Notes under the pieces: generated by a model
Told to the model about the DNA's origin: nothing
Databases searched by the model: none
What the model saw: only the letters and a program-made list of their open reading frames with translations
Translations under genes and position numbers: made by a program
Shown: positions 34,167-43,004 of the stretch, in pieces
How the letters are laid out: the number at the start of each line of letters is the position of its first letter
Position numbering within the stretch: position 1 is the stretch's first letter
Source of the DNA: Bradyrhizobiaceae bacterium Ga0074131
Lineage (GTDB): Bacteria > Pseudomonadota > Alphaproteobacteria > Rhizobiales > Xanthobacteraceae
Assembly: GCA_001464035.1 (NCBI GenBank)
Contig: LNEC01000022.1
Span: 1 to 64,000, forward strand
Direction: 5' to 3'
DNA: 64,000 nucleotides

Positions 34167-34925
34167 ATGACCATCGACGTCATCGATCTCCGCAATTTCT
34201 ATTCGCAGCGCCTCGGCATCGTGGCGCGGCGGCTGATCAATCGGGGCGTTCAGGCGCGCTGGCCGAACGCGCAGGGTCAGCGCGTGCTCGGCCTCGGCTA
34301 TCCCACGCCCTATCTCGGACTGTTCCGCGAGGACTCGGAGCGCTGCATCGCCTTCATGCCGGCGGCGCAGGGCGTGCTGAAATGGCCGACCGCGCGGCCG
34401 ACACTGGCGACCCTGGTCGACGAGTTCTCGCTGCCGCTGCCGGATGCCGCCGTCGACCGCATCCTGCTGGTCCATGCGCTGGAAATGTCCGACGATCCCG
34501 AAGGGCTGTTGCGCGAGGTATGGCGGGTGCTGGCGCCCTCCGGCCGGTTGATGGCGGTTGTTCCGAACCGGCGCGGGGTGTGGGCCCGCACCGACAATAC
34601 CCCGTTCGGTCACGGCCGGCCGTATTCGCGCTCGCAGATCACCCAGTTGCTGCGGCAGACCTGGTTCACGCCGGCCTCCTGGGGTGAGGCGCTGTTCATG
34701 CCGCCGGTGGCGGGCGGTTGGTTCCTGCGCTCCGCGATGGCGTGGGAGCGCGTCGGCGCCACGCTGTCGCTGCCGTTCGCCGGCGTTCATATCGTGGAAG
34801 CGACAAAGCAGGTCTATCGCGCGATCCCGGCGCACCGCGAGCGCACGCGGCTGATCCCGGCGCTGGAGCCGGTGCTGGTGCCGTCGTCGTCAGTGCGGCG
34901 GGACGATTCGCCGCTGCGGCGGTAA
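34167..34925 (+). CDS. Class I SAM-dependent methyltransferase
   Basis: A 252-residue protein with a methyltransferase core. The SAM region appears as RVLGLGYPTPYLGLF, then PDAAVDRILLVHALEMSDDPEGLLREVWRVLAPSGRLMAVVPNRRGVWAR in the family Methyltransf_11 pattern. The glycine-rich loop is atypical (GLGYPTPYLG). It is divergent from gloB across 173 bases. Rhizobiales carry this gene next to gloB; the substrate is unknown. The C-terminus is Arg/Ser-rich. Confidence 0.85.
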   Translation: MTIDVIDLRNFYSQRLGIVARRLINRGVQARWPNAQGQRVLGLGYPTPYLGLFREDSERCIAFMPAAQGVLKWPTARPTLATLVDEFSLPLPDAAVDRILLVHALEMSDDPEGLLREVWRVLAPSGRLMAVVPNRRGVWARTDNTPFGHGRPYSRSQITQLLRQTWFTPASWGEALFMPPVAGGWFLRSAMAWERVGATLSLPFAGVHIVEATKQVYRAIPAHRERTRLIPALEPVLVPSSSVRRDDSPLRR

Positions 34926-34984
34926 AGTCGACACTTGGTTCGTGGAGATTTTTTCTCAACCCTGCGACGGGAAGAGACGATTAC

Positions 34985-35695
34985 TCACTCATTCCCCGGA
35001 TTGAAATCCTCGCTGGGGGCGGCCGGTGCTGCGGCGCCTTCGGGGCGCGGGCCGTGGGGCCGGCGGCGCCGGCGCGGGAAGCGCTCGCCGCCTTCGAAGG
35101 CAGCCGGCGCGTTGCTGATTTGCGGCTGTGGTCCGGTGATGAACGATGGCAGGCGATCGACGCTGACGCTGTCGGCAATCACCGGCTGCGGCTGCGGGGG
35201 CTGGAACTGCGGCTGCGGGCGGTGCTCGCGATGGGCATGGTGTTCGCGGGGCTGATGCTGGTCGCGCGGAGGCGGATTGTCGCGCGGCACGAAGGGCTGC
35301 GGCTGCGCCGGCACGAAGCCGGGCTCCTGCCCGAAATTCGAGAAGCTCTCGCTCTCGTCGTCGCCGTCCTCCGGCGCCATCTCGTTTTCGGTGCGCGGCT
35401 GCGGCTGATTCTGCCGGAACTGCTCCTGGGCGGCGGCGATCAGCCGGAAATAATGCTCGGCGTGCTGATAGTAGTTCTCGGCGGCCACCGGATCGCCGGA
35501 AGAGCGCGCGTCGCGCGCCAGCTGCACGTATTTTTCCGCGACATGGGATGCGGTGCCACGGATCTTGATGTCCGGCCCGTTGGATTCGAACACCCGCGTC
35601 ATCGGATTCTGGCCGCGCCGGTTGCTGTCGTTTCGATTGTTGTTGCTGCTGTTCCGGTTACGCATCCGCTTGTTGTTGTTCTGACCGTTTCTCAT
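34985..35695 (-). CDS. DUF4167 domain-containing protein
   Basis: A 236-residue protein. The start is Asn/Arg-rich (MRNGQNNNKRMRNRN), then comes the conserved DUF4167 core (TRVFESNGPDIKIRGTASHVAEKYVQLARDARSSGDPVAAENYYQHAEHYFRLI). The rest is a disordered tail rich in Pro, Gln, His and Arg. The basic ends suggest RNA or ribosome contact, and the gene follows prfA and prmC in Rhizobiales, but no function is established that I know of. ATG 35695 overlaps a reading frame that runs out of the upstream tandem repeat. Confidence 0.9.
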   Translation of the reverse strand: MRNGQNNNKRMRNRNSSNNNRNDSNRRGQNPMTRVFESNGPDIKIRGTASHVAEKYVQLARDARSSGDPVAAENYYQHAEHYFRLIAAAQEQFRQNQPQPRTENEMAPEDGDDESESFSNFGQEPGFVPAQPQPFVPRDNPPPRDQHQPREHHAHREHRPQPQFQPPQPQPVIADSVSVDRLPSFITGPQPQISNAPAAFEGGERFPRRRRRPHGPRPEGAAAPAAPSEDFNPGNE

Positions 35696-35712
35696 GTCTC
35701 GCCTTTAATTCC

Positions 35713-35865
35713 AGCCCTGAAGTTACCAGCCTTGAAGAAGTTACCAGCCTTGAAGCACTTAGCCTTGAAGCACTTAGCCTTGAAGCACTTAGCCTTGAAG
35801 CATTTAGCCTTGAAGCACTTGGCCTTGAATTGCCCAGCCTTGGATTGCCAAGCTATGGATTGCCG
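35713..35865. repeat. Ten-unit 15-bp tandem repeat in the DUF4167 leader
   Basis: Units of the form AGCCTTGAAGCACTT stand head to tail: four exact or near-exact copies in the middle, and diverged ones (one of 18 bases) towards both ends. All sit just upstream of the DUF4167 start on the template for its leader. The period is a multiple of three, so one minus-strand frame reads as repeated KAKCF and stays open to a TGA that overlaps the DUF4167 ATG (ATGA). That frame has no usual start codon. Confidence 0.95.
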
Positions 35866-36307
35866 ATGTGACCGTCACGGCGCAGGCCCGGCCCGCGTCA
35901 TGCGCACCGAACAGCAGCGCAGTTGAAGTCCACACAGATTTTGCCGTACGTCGCAGTCAACAAAGACGCGTTCCCCACCAGCCCAGCCTACGCCGCTGGC
36001 TGCATCAAATCAGTCCGCCTGCCAAAAACAAGCACAGCTTTCTCGCGTGATTCTCAAGGCGCAATATCAGGCTTTCGTTCGCTTTGCGGTCGGAAGCAGC
36101 GCAGCTCTTTCAGCCATCGCGCTCGATTGGACCTGCGTTTTGGAACCTTTCACTCGGGGCGGGCTCTCGCTTTGAGAACTCTGGCCTCCACCCGTGATAT
36201 CCCCTGAGGGCATCTAAGGGGCCAGCAACCCTGGACCGACGCTGTGGCCGGAACGTAGTCGCTAACGCAGAATATTCCAAGTGGTTTTTTTGCATGCCAA
36301 TCAGGCT
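35866..36307. other. Gap between the repeat array and prmC, no gene seen
   Basis: About 440 bases between two minus-strand genes. I see no coding frame with a ribosome site, no tRNA and no recognisable tmRNA, 6S or SRP sequence. Short features are CCCCT-N11-AGGGG near 36205 and a run of seven T near 36283. A small RNA or a long leader of DUF4167 is possible. Confidence 0.5.
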
Positions 36308-37198
36308 TTATGACGGCTTTTTGCGGCCGGCGACGGCCCGCAGGATGCCCGCCAGATCGGGTTTGGCGGCCCCCTCCGGCGCCAGCCCCGCCGCCTTCAT
36401 CAAGGCCCGGACGTCATCGTGCTGGCCCTGTCCGACTTCCACGGCAAGGATGCCTTGCGGCGACAGCAGCCGCGCCGCCTGCGGAATCAGCGCGCGATAG
36501 GCGTCAAGTCCATCGAAGCCGCCGTCGAGCGCGCCAGGCGGGTCGAAATTCCGGACCTCGGCGGCGAGACCGGCGATGTCGGCCGAGCGAATGTAGGGTG
36601 GGTTCGAGACAACAAGATCGAACGGGCCTGACAGTGCCGCCGCATAGTCGCAGGCGACGAAGGTTGCGCGATCGGCCAGTCCGAGCTGGACGGCGTTGCT
36701 GCGCGCGGTCTCGAGCGCCGGCAAGCTGATGTCGGTGCCGAGCCCGACTGCGCCGGGCAGCTCCGACAGCAGCGCCAGCACAATCGCGCCGGAGCCGGTG
36801 CCGATGTCGGCGATGCGCAGCCGGCGACCGGGCGCAGGGGAGACGCCCAGCATTTCCAGCGCCAGTTCGACCACGGTTTCGGTGTCGGGCCTCGGCACCA
36901 GGGTGGCGGCCGACAGCTTGAGCGGCAGTCCCCAGAACTCCCTGGCTCCGAGGATGCGTGCGACCGGCTCGCCGCCGAGACGGCGGCGCGCGAAACCCTC
37001 CAGGCGAATCGATTGGTCCGAGGCGAGCCGCCGGCTCGCCGCTGTGATCAGGCCGGTGAGGTCGAGGCCGAGCACGGCGCCGACCAGCGCTCTCGCGTCG
37101 AGTTGGGCGGACTCGATGCCGCCGGACCTGAAGCGCGCGGTGAGGGTGCGCCGTGCCGCTTCGACGGTTTGTCCGGCGATGGATTCGCGCTCGCTCAC
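36308..37198 (-). CDS. prmC: Release factor glutamine methyltransferase PrmC (HemK)
   Basis: A 296-residue SAM enzyme that methylates the glutamine of the GGQ motif in release factors, such as RF1 made by the gene just upstream. The N-terminal helical substrate domain includes REFWGLPLKL and VPRPDTE. The SAM motif DIGTGSGA is at 131-138 and the catalytic NPPY at 199-202. The start is GTG 37198, which overlaps the prfA stop (GTGA), so enzyme and substrate are translationally coupled. Confidence 0.95.
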   Translation of the reverse strand: MSERESIAGQTVEAARRTLTARFRSGGIESAQLDARALVGAVLGLDLTGLITAASRRLASDQSIRLEGFARRRLGGEPVARILGAREFWGLPLKLSAATLVPRPDTETVVELALEMLGVSPAPGRRLRIADIGTGSGAIVLALLSELPGAVGLGTDISLPALETARSNAVQLGLADRATFVACDYAAALSGPFDLVVSNPPYIRSADIAGLAAEVRNFDPPGALDGGFDGLDAYRALIPQAARLLSPQGILAVEVGQGQHDDVRALMKAAGLAPEGAAKPDLAGILRAVAGRKKPS

Positions 37199-38280
37199 GC
37201 CGCCGCGCCCTGGGCGGCGAGCTGGGCCGCCTGATGCTCCGTGGTCAGCGCATCGACCAGTTCGCCGAGCGCTTCGCCCGCGATCACCTGCGGCAGCTTG
37301 TAGAGCGTCAGGTTGATGCGGTGGTCGGTGACGCGGCCTTGCGGGAAATTGTAGGTACGGATGCGCTCGGAACGGTCGCCGGAGCCGACCTTCTCGCGGC
37401 GGTCGGCTGCGCGGGTCGCGTTGATGCGCTGCTGCTCGGCGTCGTAGATGCGGGAGCGCAGGATGTTCATGGCGGACGCGCGATTCTTGTGCTGCGAGCG
37501 GCTGTCCTGCATCATCACCACGATACCGGTCGGAACGTGGGTGATGCGGATCGCGGATTCGGTCTTGTTGACGTGCTGGCCGCCGGCGCCCTGGGCGCGC
37601 ATGGTGTCGATCCGCAGATCGTCGTTCTTGATCTCGACGTCGACCTCCTCGACTTCCGGCAGCACCGCGACCGTCGCCGCCGAGGTATGGATGCGGCCCT
37701 GCGTCTCGGTGTCGGGCACGCGCTGCACCCGGTGCACGCCGGATTCGAATTTCAGTTTGGCGAAGGCGCCGCGGCCCTGCACCTCGGCGATGATTTCCTT
37801 GTAGCCGCCCATGGTGCCTTCGCTGGCGGAGATGACCTCGACCTTCCAGCCCTGCAGGCTCGCAAACCGCTCGTACATCCGGAACAGATCGCCGGCGAAG
37901 AGTGCGGCCTCGTCGCCGCCGGTGCCGGCGCGGATTTCCAGCACGACGTTGCGCTCGTCCATGGCATCCTTGGGCAACAGCGCGACGCGGATCTGCTGCG
38001 CCAGTTCGGCGCTGCGCGCCGCCAGCGCTTCACGCTCGGCCTCCGCCATGCCGCGCATCTCGGGTTCGGTGGCGGGGTCGGCGATCAGCGCGTCGATGCC
38101 GGCAAGCTCGGCATTGGCGGCGCGGTAGGCTTTCACGGCGTCGATCAGCGGATTGAGCTCGGCGAGTTCGCGGGTGATCCTGACGTAGCTCTCGGAGCTC
38201 ACCTGGTCGAGCAATTGCGCCTCGAGCGAGGCGTGGTGGGCCAGCAGGATATCGAGTTTGGCTTCGGGGAGCATCGACAT
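37195..38280 (-). CDS. prfA: Peptide chain release factor 1
   Basis: RF1 of 361 residues, which ends translation at UAA and UAG. The codon-reading tripeptide of PxT type is at 189-191 (VPDTETQGRIHTS) and the GGQ motif at 233-235 (GAGGQHVNKTESA). The C-terminal part has SRSQHKNRASAM. It is followed by overlapping prmC and preceded, 49 bases upstream on the same strand, by ptsP, so ptsP-prfA-prmC may form one transcript. Confidence 0.97.
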   Translation of the reverse strand: MSMLPEAKLDILLAHHASLEAQLLDQVSSESYVRITRELAELNPLIDAVKAYRAANAELAGIDALIADPATEPEMRGMAEAEREALAARSAELAQQIRVALLPKDAMDERNVVLEIRAGTGGDEAALFAGDLFRMYERFASLQGWKVEVISASEGTMGGYKEIIAEVQGRGAFAKLKFESGVHRVQRVPDTETQGRIHTSAATVAVLPEVEEVDVEIKNDDLRIDTMRAQGAGGQHVNKTESAIRITHVPTGIVVMMQDSRSQHKNRASAMNILRSRIYDAEQQRINATRAADRREKVGSGDRSERIRTYNFPQGRVTDHRINLTLYKLPQVIAGEALGELVDALTTEHQAAQLAAQGAAA

Positions 38281-38329
38281 GGTTTGGTCTCGAATTGCAA
38301 ACAGGGTTCGTTGTGCGGGCAGAGCCTCG

Positions 38330-40597
38330 CTACAACGACAGCCCCTCGGCCTCGGCGAATGCCGTCAGCTTCTCGCGAATCGACACGCTGCCGGACGGCG
38401 CATCGAGCAGCGGGGCCATCACGGCTTCGGCTTTCTTGGCGTCGAGGTCGAGGATCATCGCTTTGACCGGACCAAGCCCTGTGGCCGACAACGACAGCGA
38501 GCGGTAGCCCAAAGCGATCAGCGCCAGCGCGCCGAGCGGTTTCGAGGCCATTTCGCCGCACAGCGAGGCGGACTTCTTCGCCGCATTGGCCTTCTGAACG
38601 ATCTCGCGCAATGCCCGCAGGATCGGCGCCGACATGGTGTCGAACCGTTCGGAAACCTTGGCATTGCCGCGATCGACGGCGAACAGGAACTGAAACAGGT
38701 CGTTGGATCCGACGGAGACGAAATCGACCTTCTGCAGGAGTTCGTCGAGCTGATAGAGCAAGGCGGGCACTTCCACCATGGTGCCGACGTCGATGCGTTC
38801 CGGCAGCGCGTGGCCATGCTGGCGCAGATAGGTCAGTTCGCGCTCGACGATGGCTTTGGCGAGTTCGAATTCGGCGACTTCCGAAATCATCGGAAACATG
38901 ATTCGCAGCGCGCGGCCGCCGCCGGCGCGAAGCAGCGCGCGGATCTGGCCGCGCAACAGTCCGGGACGGTCGAGGCCGAGCCGGATCGCGCGCCAGCCGA
39001 GCGCGGGATTTTCCTCTATCACCGTCTCCATGTAGGGCAGCGCCTTGTCGCCGCCGATGTCGAGGGTGCGGAAGGTGACGGGCTTCGAACCGGCGGCATC
39101 CAGCACCGCGCGGTACAGCGCGAGCTGGTCGCTGGTCCGCGGCAGGCTCTGGCCGACCATGAACTGCAGTTCGGTGCGGAACAGCCCGATGCCGGCAGAG
39201 CCGGTGTCTTCGATGTGCGGCAGGTCGATGATCAGGCCGGCATTGATCATGAGCTCGATCGGCTGGCCGTCCTTGGTGACGCAGGGCCTGTCGCGCAGCG
39301 CGAGATATTGCGCCTGCCGTCTGGCGCGAAACCGCACCCGTTCCGCATAGGCCGATTCGATTTCCTGGGACGGGCGGATATAGATCGAGCCGGAGGTGCC
39401 ATCGACGATGATGGCGTCGCCCGGGTCGGCGATGCCAGGCGCGTTCGGTATTTCGCCGACCGCGGGAATACCCAGCGCCCGCGCCACGATCGAGACGTGG
39501 GAGTTGGCGGTGCCTTCCTCCAGCACCAGTCCGCGCAGCTTGTTCCTGTCGTAGTCGAGCAAAGCGGCGGGTCCCATCGCACGCGCGATCAGGATGGCGT
39601 TGTCGGGCATCTGCTCGCGCGACGGCGCGTGATCGCGCCCCACCAGCTGCCGCATCAGGCGGTGGCCCAGATCCTCGAGGTCGTGCAGGCGGTCGCGCAG
39701 ATACGGATCGGTGGAGCGCAGCATGCGCGCGCGGGTGTCGGACTGCACGCGCTCGACGGCGGCCTCGGCGGTCAGGCCGGTGGCGACCGCTTCGTGCAGC
39801 TTGTGTGACCAGCCGTGATCGTTGGCGAACATGCGGTAGGCTTCCAGCACGTCGCGGTGTTCGCCGCCTTCGGCGACGTCGCCGCGCTCCAGCATGCGGT
39901 CGAGGTCGCCGCGCAGCTTGGTCAGCGCGGTGTCGAGCCGCTTGAGTTCCCTGGGCAGGTCCTCGGCGATGTAGTTGGTGATGACGACGCGCGGCTCGTG
40001 CAGCACGACATGGCCGAGCGCGATGCCGTCTGACAGGATCGCGCCTGTCTTGTGCACCGGGTGACGCGCCGCCGGCTCGGCGCCGGGCTGGGCCAGCGCC
40101 GACAATTCGCCCGAGGCGATCATCTCCGCCAGCACCATGGCGGTGGTCTGCAGCGCCTCGACCTCTTCCTCGACATAGGTGCGCTTGGCGCGGTTCTGCA
40201 CCACCAGCACGCCCAGCGTATTGCCGGCGCGCAGGATCGGCACCCCGAGGAAGGAATGGTAGATCTCTTCGCCGGTCTCCGGGCGGAACGAGAACGCCGG
40301 GTGGTTTTGCGCGTCGCTCAGATTGAGCGGGTTCGCCTCGCTGGCGACGAGGCCGACCAGGCCCTCATGCGAATTGAGCACGGTGCGGTGCACGGCGTCG
40401 CGGTTGAGGCCTTCGGTGGCGTAGAGCTCCAGCGTGTTGTCGACGCGCAGCACATAGGTCGAACAGACCTCGGCCACCATATTGGCCGCGATCAGCACCA
40501 CGATCTTGTCCAGGCGCTCCTGGGCGGAGACCTGCTCCGCCATGGTTTCGCGGAGCCGTCTCAGCAAGACGCGGGGGCCTCCCGACGCGCTCCGCAT
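38330..40597 (-). CDS. ptsP: Nitrogen-PTS enzyme I (PEP-protein phosphotransferase)
   Basis: A 755-residue EI-Ntr. A GAF domain (about 25-165) is followed by the EI N-terminal region with the phosphoryl-accepting His367 (GTANSHVSIVARALG) and the PEP-binding TIM barrel (GIGLFRTELQFM, SVGSNDLFQF, SLCGEMAS). It passes phosphate from PEP to NPr and EIIA-Ntr, tying nitrogen status (GAF binding glutamine) to potassium, PHB and other traits. ATG 40597 gives the usual length; longer frames upstream lack support. GGGAGG is about twelve bases ahead. Confidence 0.94.
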   Translation of the reverse strand: MRSASGGPRVLLRRLRETMAEQVSAQERLDKIVVLIAANMVAEVCSTYVLRVDNTLELYATEGLNRDAVHRTVLNSHEGLVGLVASEANPLNLSDAQNHPAFSFRPETGEEIYHSFLGVPILRAGNTLGVLVVQNRAKRTYVEEEVEALQTTAMVLAEMIASGELSALAQPGAEPAARHPVHKTGAILSDGIALGHVVLHEPRVVITNYIAEDLPRELKRLDTALTKLRGDLDRMLERGDVAEGGEHRDVLEAYRMFANDHGWSHKLHEAVATGLTAEAAVERVQSDTRARMLRSTDPYLRDRLHDLEDLGHRLMRQLVGRDHAPSREQMPDNAILIARAMGPAALLDYDRNKLRGLVLEEGTANSHVSIVARALGIPAVGEIPNAPGIADPGDAIIVDGTSGSIYIRPSQEIESAYAERVRFRARRQAQYLALRDRPCVTKDGQPIELMINAGLIIDLPHIEDTGSAGIGLFRTELQFMVGQSLPRTSDQLALYRAVLDAAGSKPVTFRTLDIGGDKALPYMETVIEENPALGWRAIRLGLDRPGLLRGQIRALLRAGGGRALRIMFPMISEVAEFELAKAIVERELTYLRQHGHALPERIDVGTMVEVPALLYQLDELLQKVDFVSVGSNDLFQFLFAVDRGNAKVSERFDTMSAPILRALREIVQKANAAKKSASLCGEMASKPLGALALIALGYRSLSLSATGLGPVKAMILDLDAKKAEAVMAPLLDAPSGSVSIREKLTAFAEAEGLSL

Positions 40598-40922
40598 GTG
40601 CCGATACCTCCCCCCCGCGAAGCCAGCATCCGGGGTGGCCGGGAACTGGCGTAAAATCCAACGAAAAACAACAATTTCAATCATTCGGCGGCCGCCACAA
40701 AGGTCGAAACCGGCCGAATCAGCGTCGCTAAAACTGTGGCACAGTGTGGGGCAGCCCACTCATCCGGCCGTATAGCCAATTGAAGCTTGTTTTGCCAAGC
40801 AAAACGCCTGCCAGAGCCCATAACGTGTCCGTCAGCCCTTTGCTGCGCCCGCTAAGGAAAAATCATTCTAAATTGGGTGATCGTGGCGTTCGGATTCGGT
40901 TGTGAAGCGAGCACTGATCTTA
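40598..40922. other. ptsP upstream region
   Basis: About 325 bases without a gene. One perfect hairpin, GTTTTGC-CAA-GCAAAAC (40789-40805), stands out; it has no T-run. The ptsP promoter should be here, but I cannot place it. Confidence 0.45.
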
Positions 40923-41067
40923 CCTCTCCCGCTTGCGGGGGAGTCGACGCGCCCCCGGCGATGCGAAGCATCGTCCGTAGCGCGGCGGGTGGGGGGAAGC
41001 TCTCTCCAATTGCGCCGCCGCTTGCTGAAGCGCCCCCACCCCAGCCCTACCCCGTAAGCGGGAGAGG
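40923..41067. repeat. Palindromic intergenic repeat (CCTCTCCCGC type)
   Basis: A 145-bp element. The ends CCTCTCCCGCTTGCGGGG (40923-40940) and CCCCGTAAGCGGGAGAGG (41050-41067) are inverted copies with one mismatch. It fills the gap after the lysC stop and resembles a dispersed repeat seen in Bradyrhizobium and relatives. Confidence 0.8.
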
Positions 41068-41117
41068 GAGCGCACTGCCGTCGCGGAGACATCGAACTCT
41101 AATCGATCACGAATCAA

Positions 41118-42371
41118 TCACGCCTGGTCGAGCCCATACAGCGTGTGCAGCGTGCGCACCGCGAGTTCGGTGTAGGCGGCGTCGATCAGCACCGAGAACT
41201 TGATTTCGGAGGTGGTGATGGCGCGGATGTTGATATTGCGCGCGGCCAGTGCGGCGAACGCCTGCGCCGCGACGCCGGCATGGCTGCGCATGCCGCTGCC
41301 GATCACCGAGACCTTGGCAACGTCGGTGGCGCTGTCGAGGCGGGCATAGCCGATGGCGCCCTTGGCCGCCGTGATGGTGTCGCGGGCGCGGGTATAGTCC
41401 GAGGCCGGCACCGTGAAGGTGAGGTCGGTGGTGGCGCCGTCCTCCGAGACGTTCTGCACGATCATGTCGACATTGATATTGGCATGGGCGAGCGGGCCGA
41501 AGATCGCCGCGGCGACGCCCGGCTTGTCCTGGATCTGGCGGACGGAAATCTGGGCTTCGTCCTTGGAAAAGGCGATGCCGGTGACGACGTGGCTTTCCAT
41601 GATTTGCTCCTCGCTGCAGATCAACGTGCCCGGCGGCGCGCCGTGCGGGTCGATATCTTCGGGCTTGTCGAAGCTGGAGCGGACGAAAATCGGCATGTTG
41701 TGCACCATGCCGAGTTCCACCGAGCGGACCTGCAGCACCTTGGCGCCTTGCGACGCCAGTTCCAGCATGTCCTCGAACGCGATTCGGTCGAGCCGGCGGG
41801 CCTTTGGAACCACCCGCGGATCGGTGGTGTAGACGCCGTCGACATCGGTATAGATATCGCAGCGGTCGGCATGGATCGCGGCCGCGATCGCCACCGCCGA
41901 GGTGTCGGAGCCGCCGCGGCCGAGCGTGGTGATCCGTCCGGTCTGCGGGGTGATGCCCTGGAAGCCGGCAATGACAGCGACTTCCTTGCGATCCGCAAAA
42001 CGGCTGATCAGCTCGGCGCCATCGATCTCCAGAATCCGGGCCGAGGCGTGGGCATCGCTGGTCTTGATCGCGATCTGCCAGCCCTGCCAGGAGCGCGCCT
42101 GGATGCCGAGGCCCTGCAGCGCGATCGCCAGCAGCCCGGCGGTGACCTGCTCGCCGGAGGCCACCACGGCGTCGTATTCGCGCGCGTCGTGCATCGGCGA
42201 CGCCTCGCGGCACCATGCCACCAGTTCGTTGGTCTTGCCGGCCATCGCGGAAACCACCACCGCGACGTCATGCCCGGCGTCGACCTCGCGCTTCACATGG
42301 CGCGCGACGTTGCGGATACGGTCGATATTGGCGACCGATGTGCCGCCGAATTTCATCACGAGGCGGCCCAT
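41118..42371 (-). CDS. lysC: Aspartate kinase
   Basis: A 417-residue kinase catalysing the first step from aspartate to lysine, threonine and methionine. The catalytic domain starts MKFGGTSVANIDRIRNVARHV and has GRGGSDTSAVAIAAAI and YTDVDGVYTTDPR. Two ACT domains follow (ISVRQIQDKPGVAAAIFGPLA and VSVIGSGMRSHAGVAAQAFAAL), so feedback inhibition by lysine or threonine is expected. ATG 42371 gives MGRLVMKFGG; a longer frame upstream is not family-like. It is divergent from the PH-domain gene. Confidence 0.96.
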   Translation of the reverse strand: MGRLVMKFGGTSVANIDRIRNVARHVKREVDAGHDVAVVVSAMAGKTNELVAWCREASPMHDAREYDAVVASGEQVTAGLLAIALQGLGIQARSWQGWQIAIKTSDAHASARILEIDGAELISRFADRKEVAVIAGFQGITPQTGRITTLGRGGSDTSAVAIAAAIHADRCDIYTDVDGVYTTDPRVVPKARRLDRIAFEDMLELASQGAKVLQVRSVELGMVHNMPIFVRSSFDKPEDIDPHGAPPGTLICSEEQIMESHVVTGIAFSKDEAQISVRQIQDKPGVAAAIFGPLAHANINVDMIVQNVSEDGATTDLTFTVPASDYTRARDTITAAKGAIGYARLDSATDVAKVSVIGSGMRSHAGVAAQAFAALAARNINIRAITTSEIKFSVLIDAAYTELAVRTLHTLYGLDQA

Positions 42372-42520
42372 GGTTGAGTATGGTGGCCGGCGCGCAAAAC
42401 CAGAGCGCGCCAGCCGAAAGGCGCGTATACATAACGGCGCGGTGGCGGGCAAGCAACCGGGTTCCGGCGGTCTGCGGATTGTGCGGGATGTAGCCGTCCA
42501 GGGATGATTGAGGCCAGCGT

Positions 42521-42988
42521 ATGGGGCGTTTTATCGACGATATCCTGCAGCCCGGCGAGAAGGTGCTGTATTCGACCAACGCCCACTGGATATTCTTCCT
42601 GCCGGCGATCGCGGCCTGGATCGTCGCCATCGCGTTCTTTGTCGCCTCGGGAATGGTGGTGGGCGACACCCCGATGCTGCTGCTGCTGTCGCTGGCGGCG
42701 ATATCGGCGATTTTTGCCCTGTATAAGACCGCGACCGCGTGGTTTCACCGCTGGACGACCGAGACCGACGTCACCAATCTGCGCGTCGTCCACAAGACCG
42801 GGTTCATCAAGCGGCAGACCATCGAAATGAGCCTGGATAAGATCGCGAGCGTCAACGTCGACCAGACCATCGCGGGACGAATCTTCAACTATGGCGACGT
42901 CAAGCTCTACAGTGTCGGCGATGCCGAGGAAGAGATAAGGATGCTGACGTCGCCGCTCGAATTCCGCAACGCGATCACCGCGCGATAG
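42521..42988 (+). CDS. Bacterial PH-domain (DUF304) membrane protein
   Basis: A 155-residue protein with two adjacent membrane helices (FFLPAIAAWIVAIAFFVASG and LLLLSLAAISAIFALY), then a bacterial pleckstrin-homology domain: TDVTNLRVVHKTGFIKRQTIEMSLDKIASVNVDQTIAGRIFNYGDVKLYSVG. The domain faces the cytoplasm; its role in this family is not established. It starts at ATG 42521 and ends 16 bases before ubiG, so the two are probably co-transcribed. Confidence 0.88.
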   Translation: MGRFIDDILQPGEKVLYSTNAHWIFFLPAIAAWIVAIAFFVASGMVVGDTPMLLLLSLAAISAIFALYKTATAWFHRWTTETDVTNLRVVHKTGFIKRQTIEMSLDKIASVNVDQTIAGRIFNYGDVKLYSVGDAEEEIRMLTSPLEFRNAITAR

Positions 42989-43004
42989 GAGCGGCGCGCA
43001 ATCC

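Noticed and set aside
35713..35865. Tandem array considered as a CRISPR
   Set aside because: Units are contiguous 15-mers with no spacers, and no cas genes are present.
34718..35926. 402-codon plus-strand frame ending in LALKH repeats
   Set aside because: It is antisense to DUF4167 and the repeats are just the 15-bp tandem array read in one frame; no start signal or family match.
35866..36307. Possible tmRNA, 6S or SRP RNA in the gap
   Set aside because: No tag-peptide coding piece, no GGAAGGAAGCAGCC-type SRP core, and no convincing long stem with a central bubble.
38258..39808. 516-codon plus-strand frame
   Set aside because: Antisense to ptsP, which has all catalytic motifs; high-GC DNA routinely leaves the opposite strand open.
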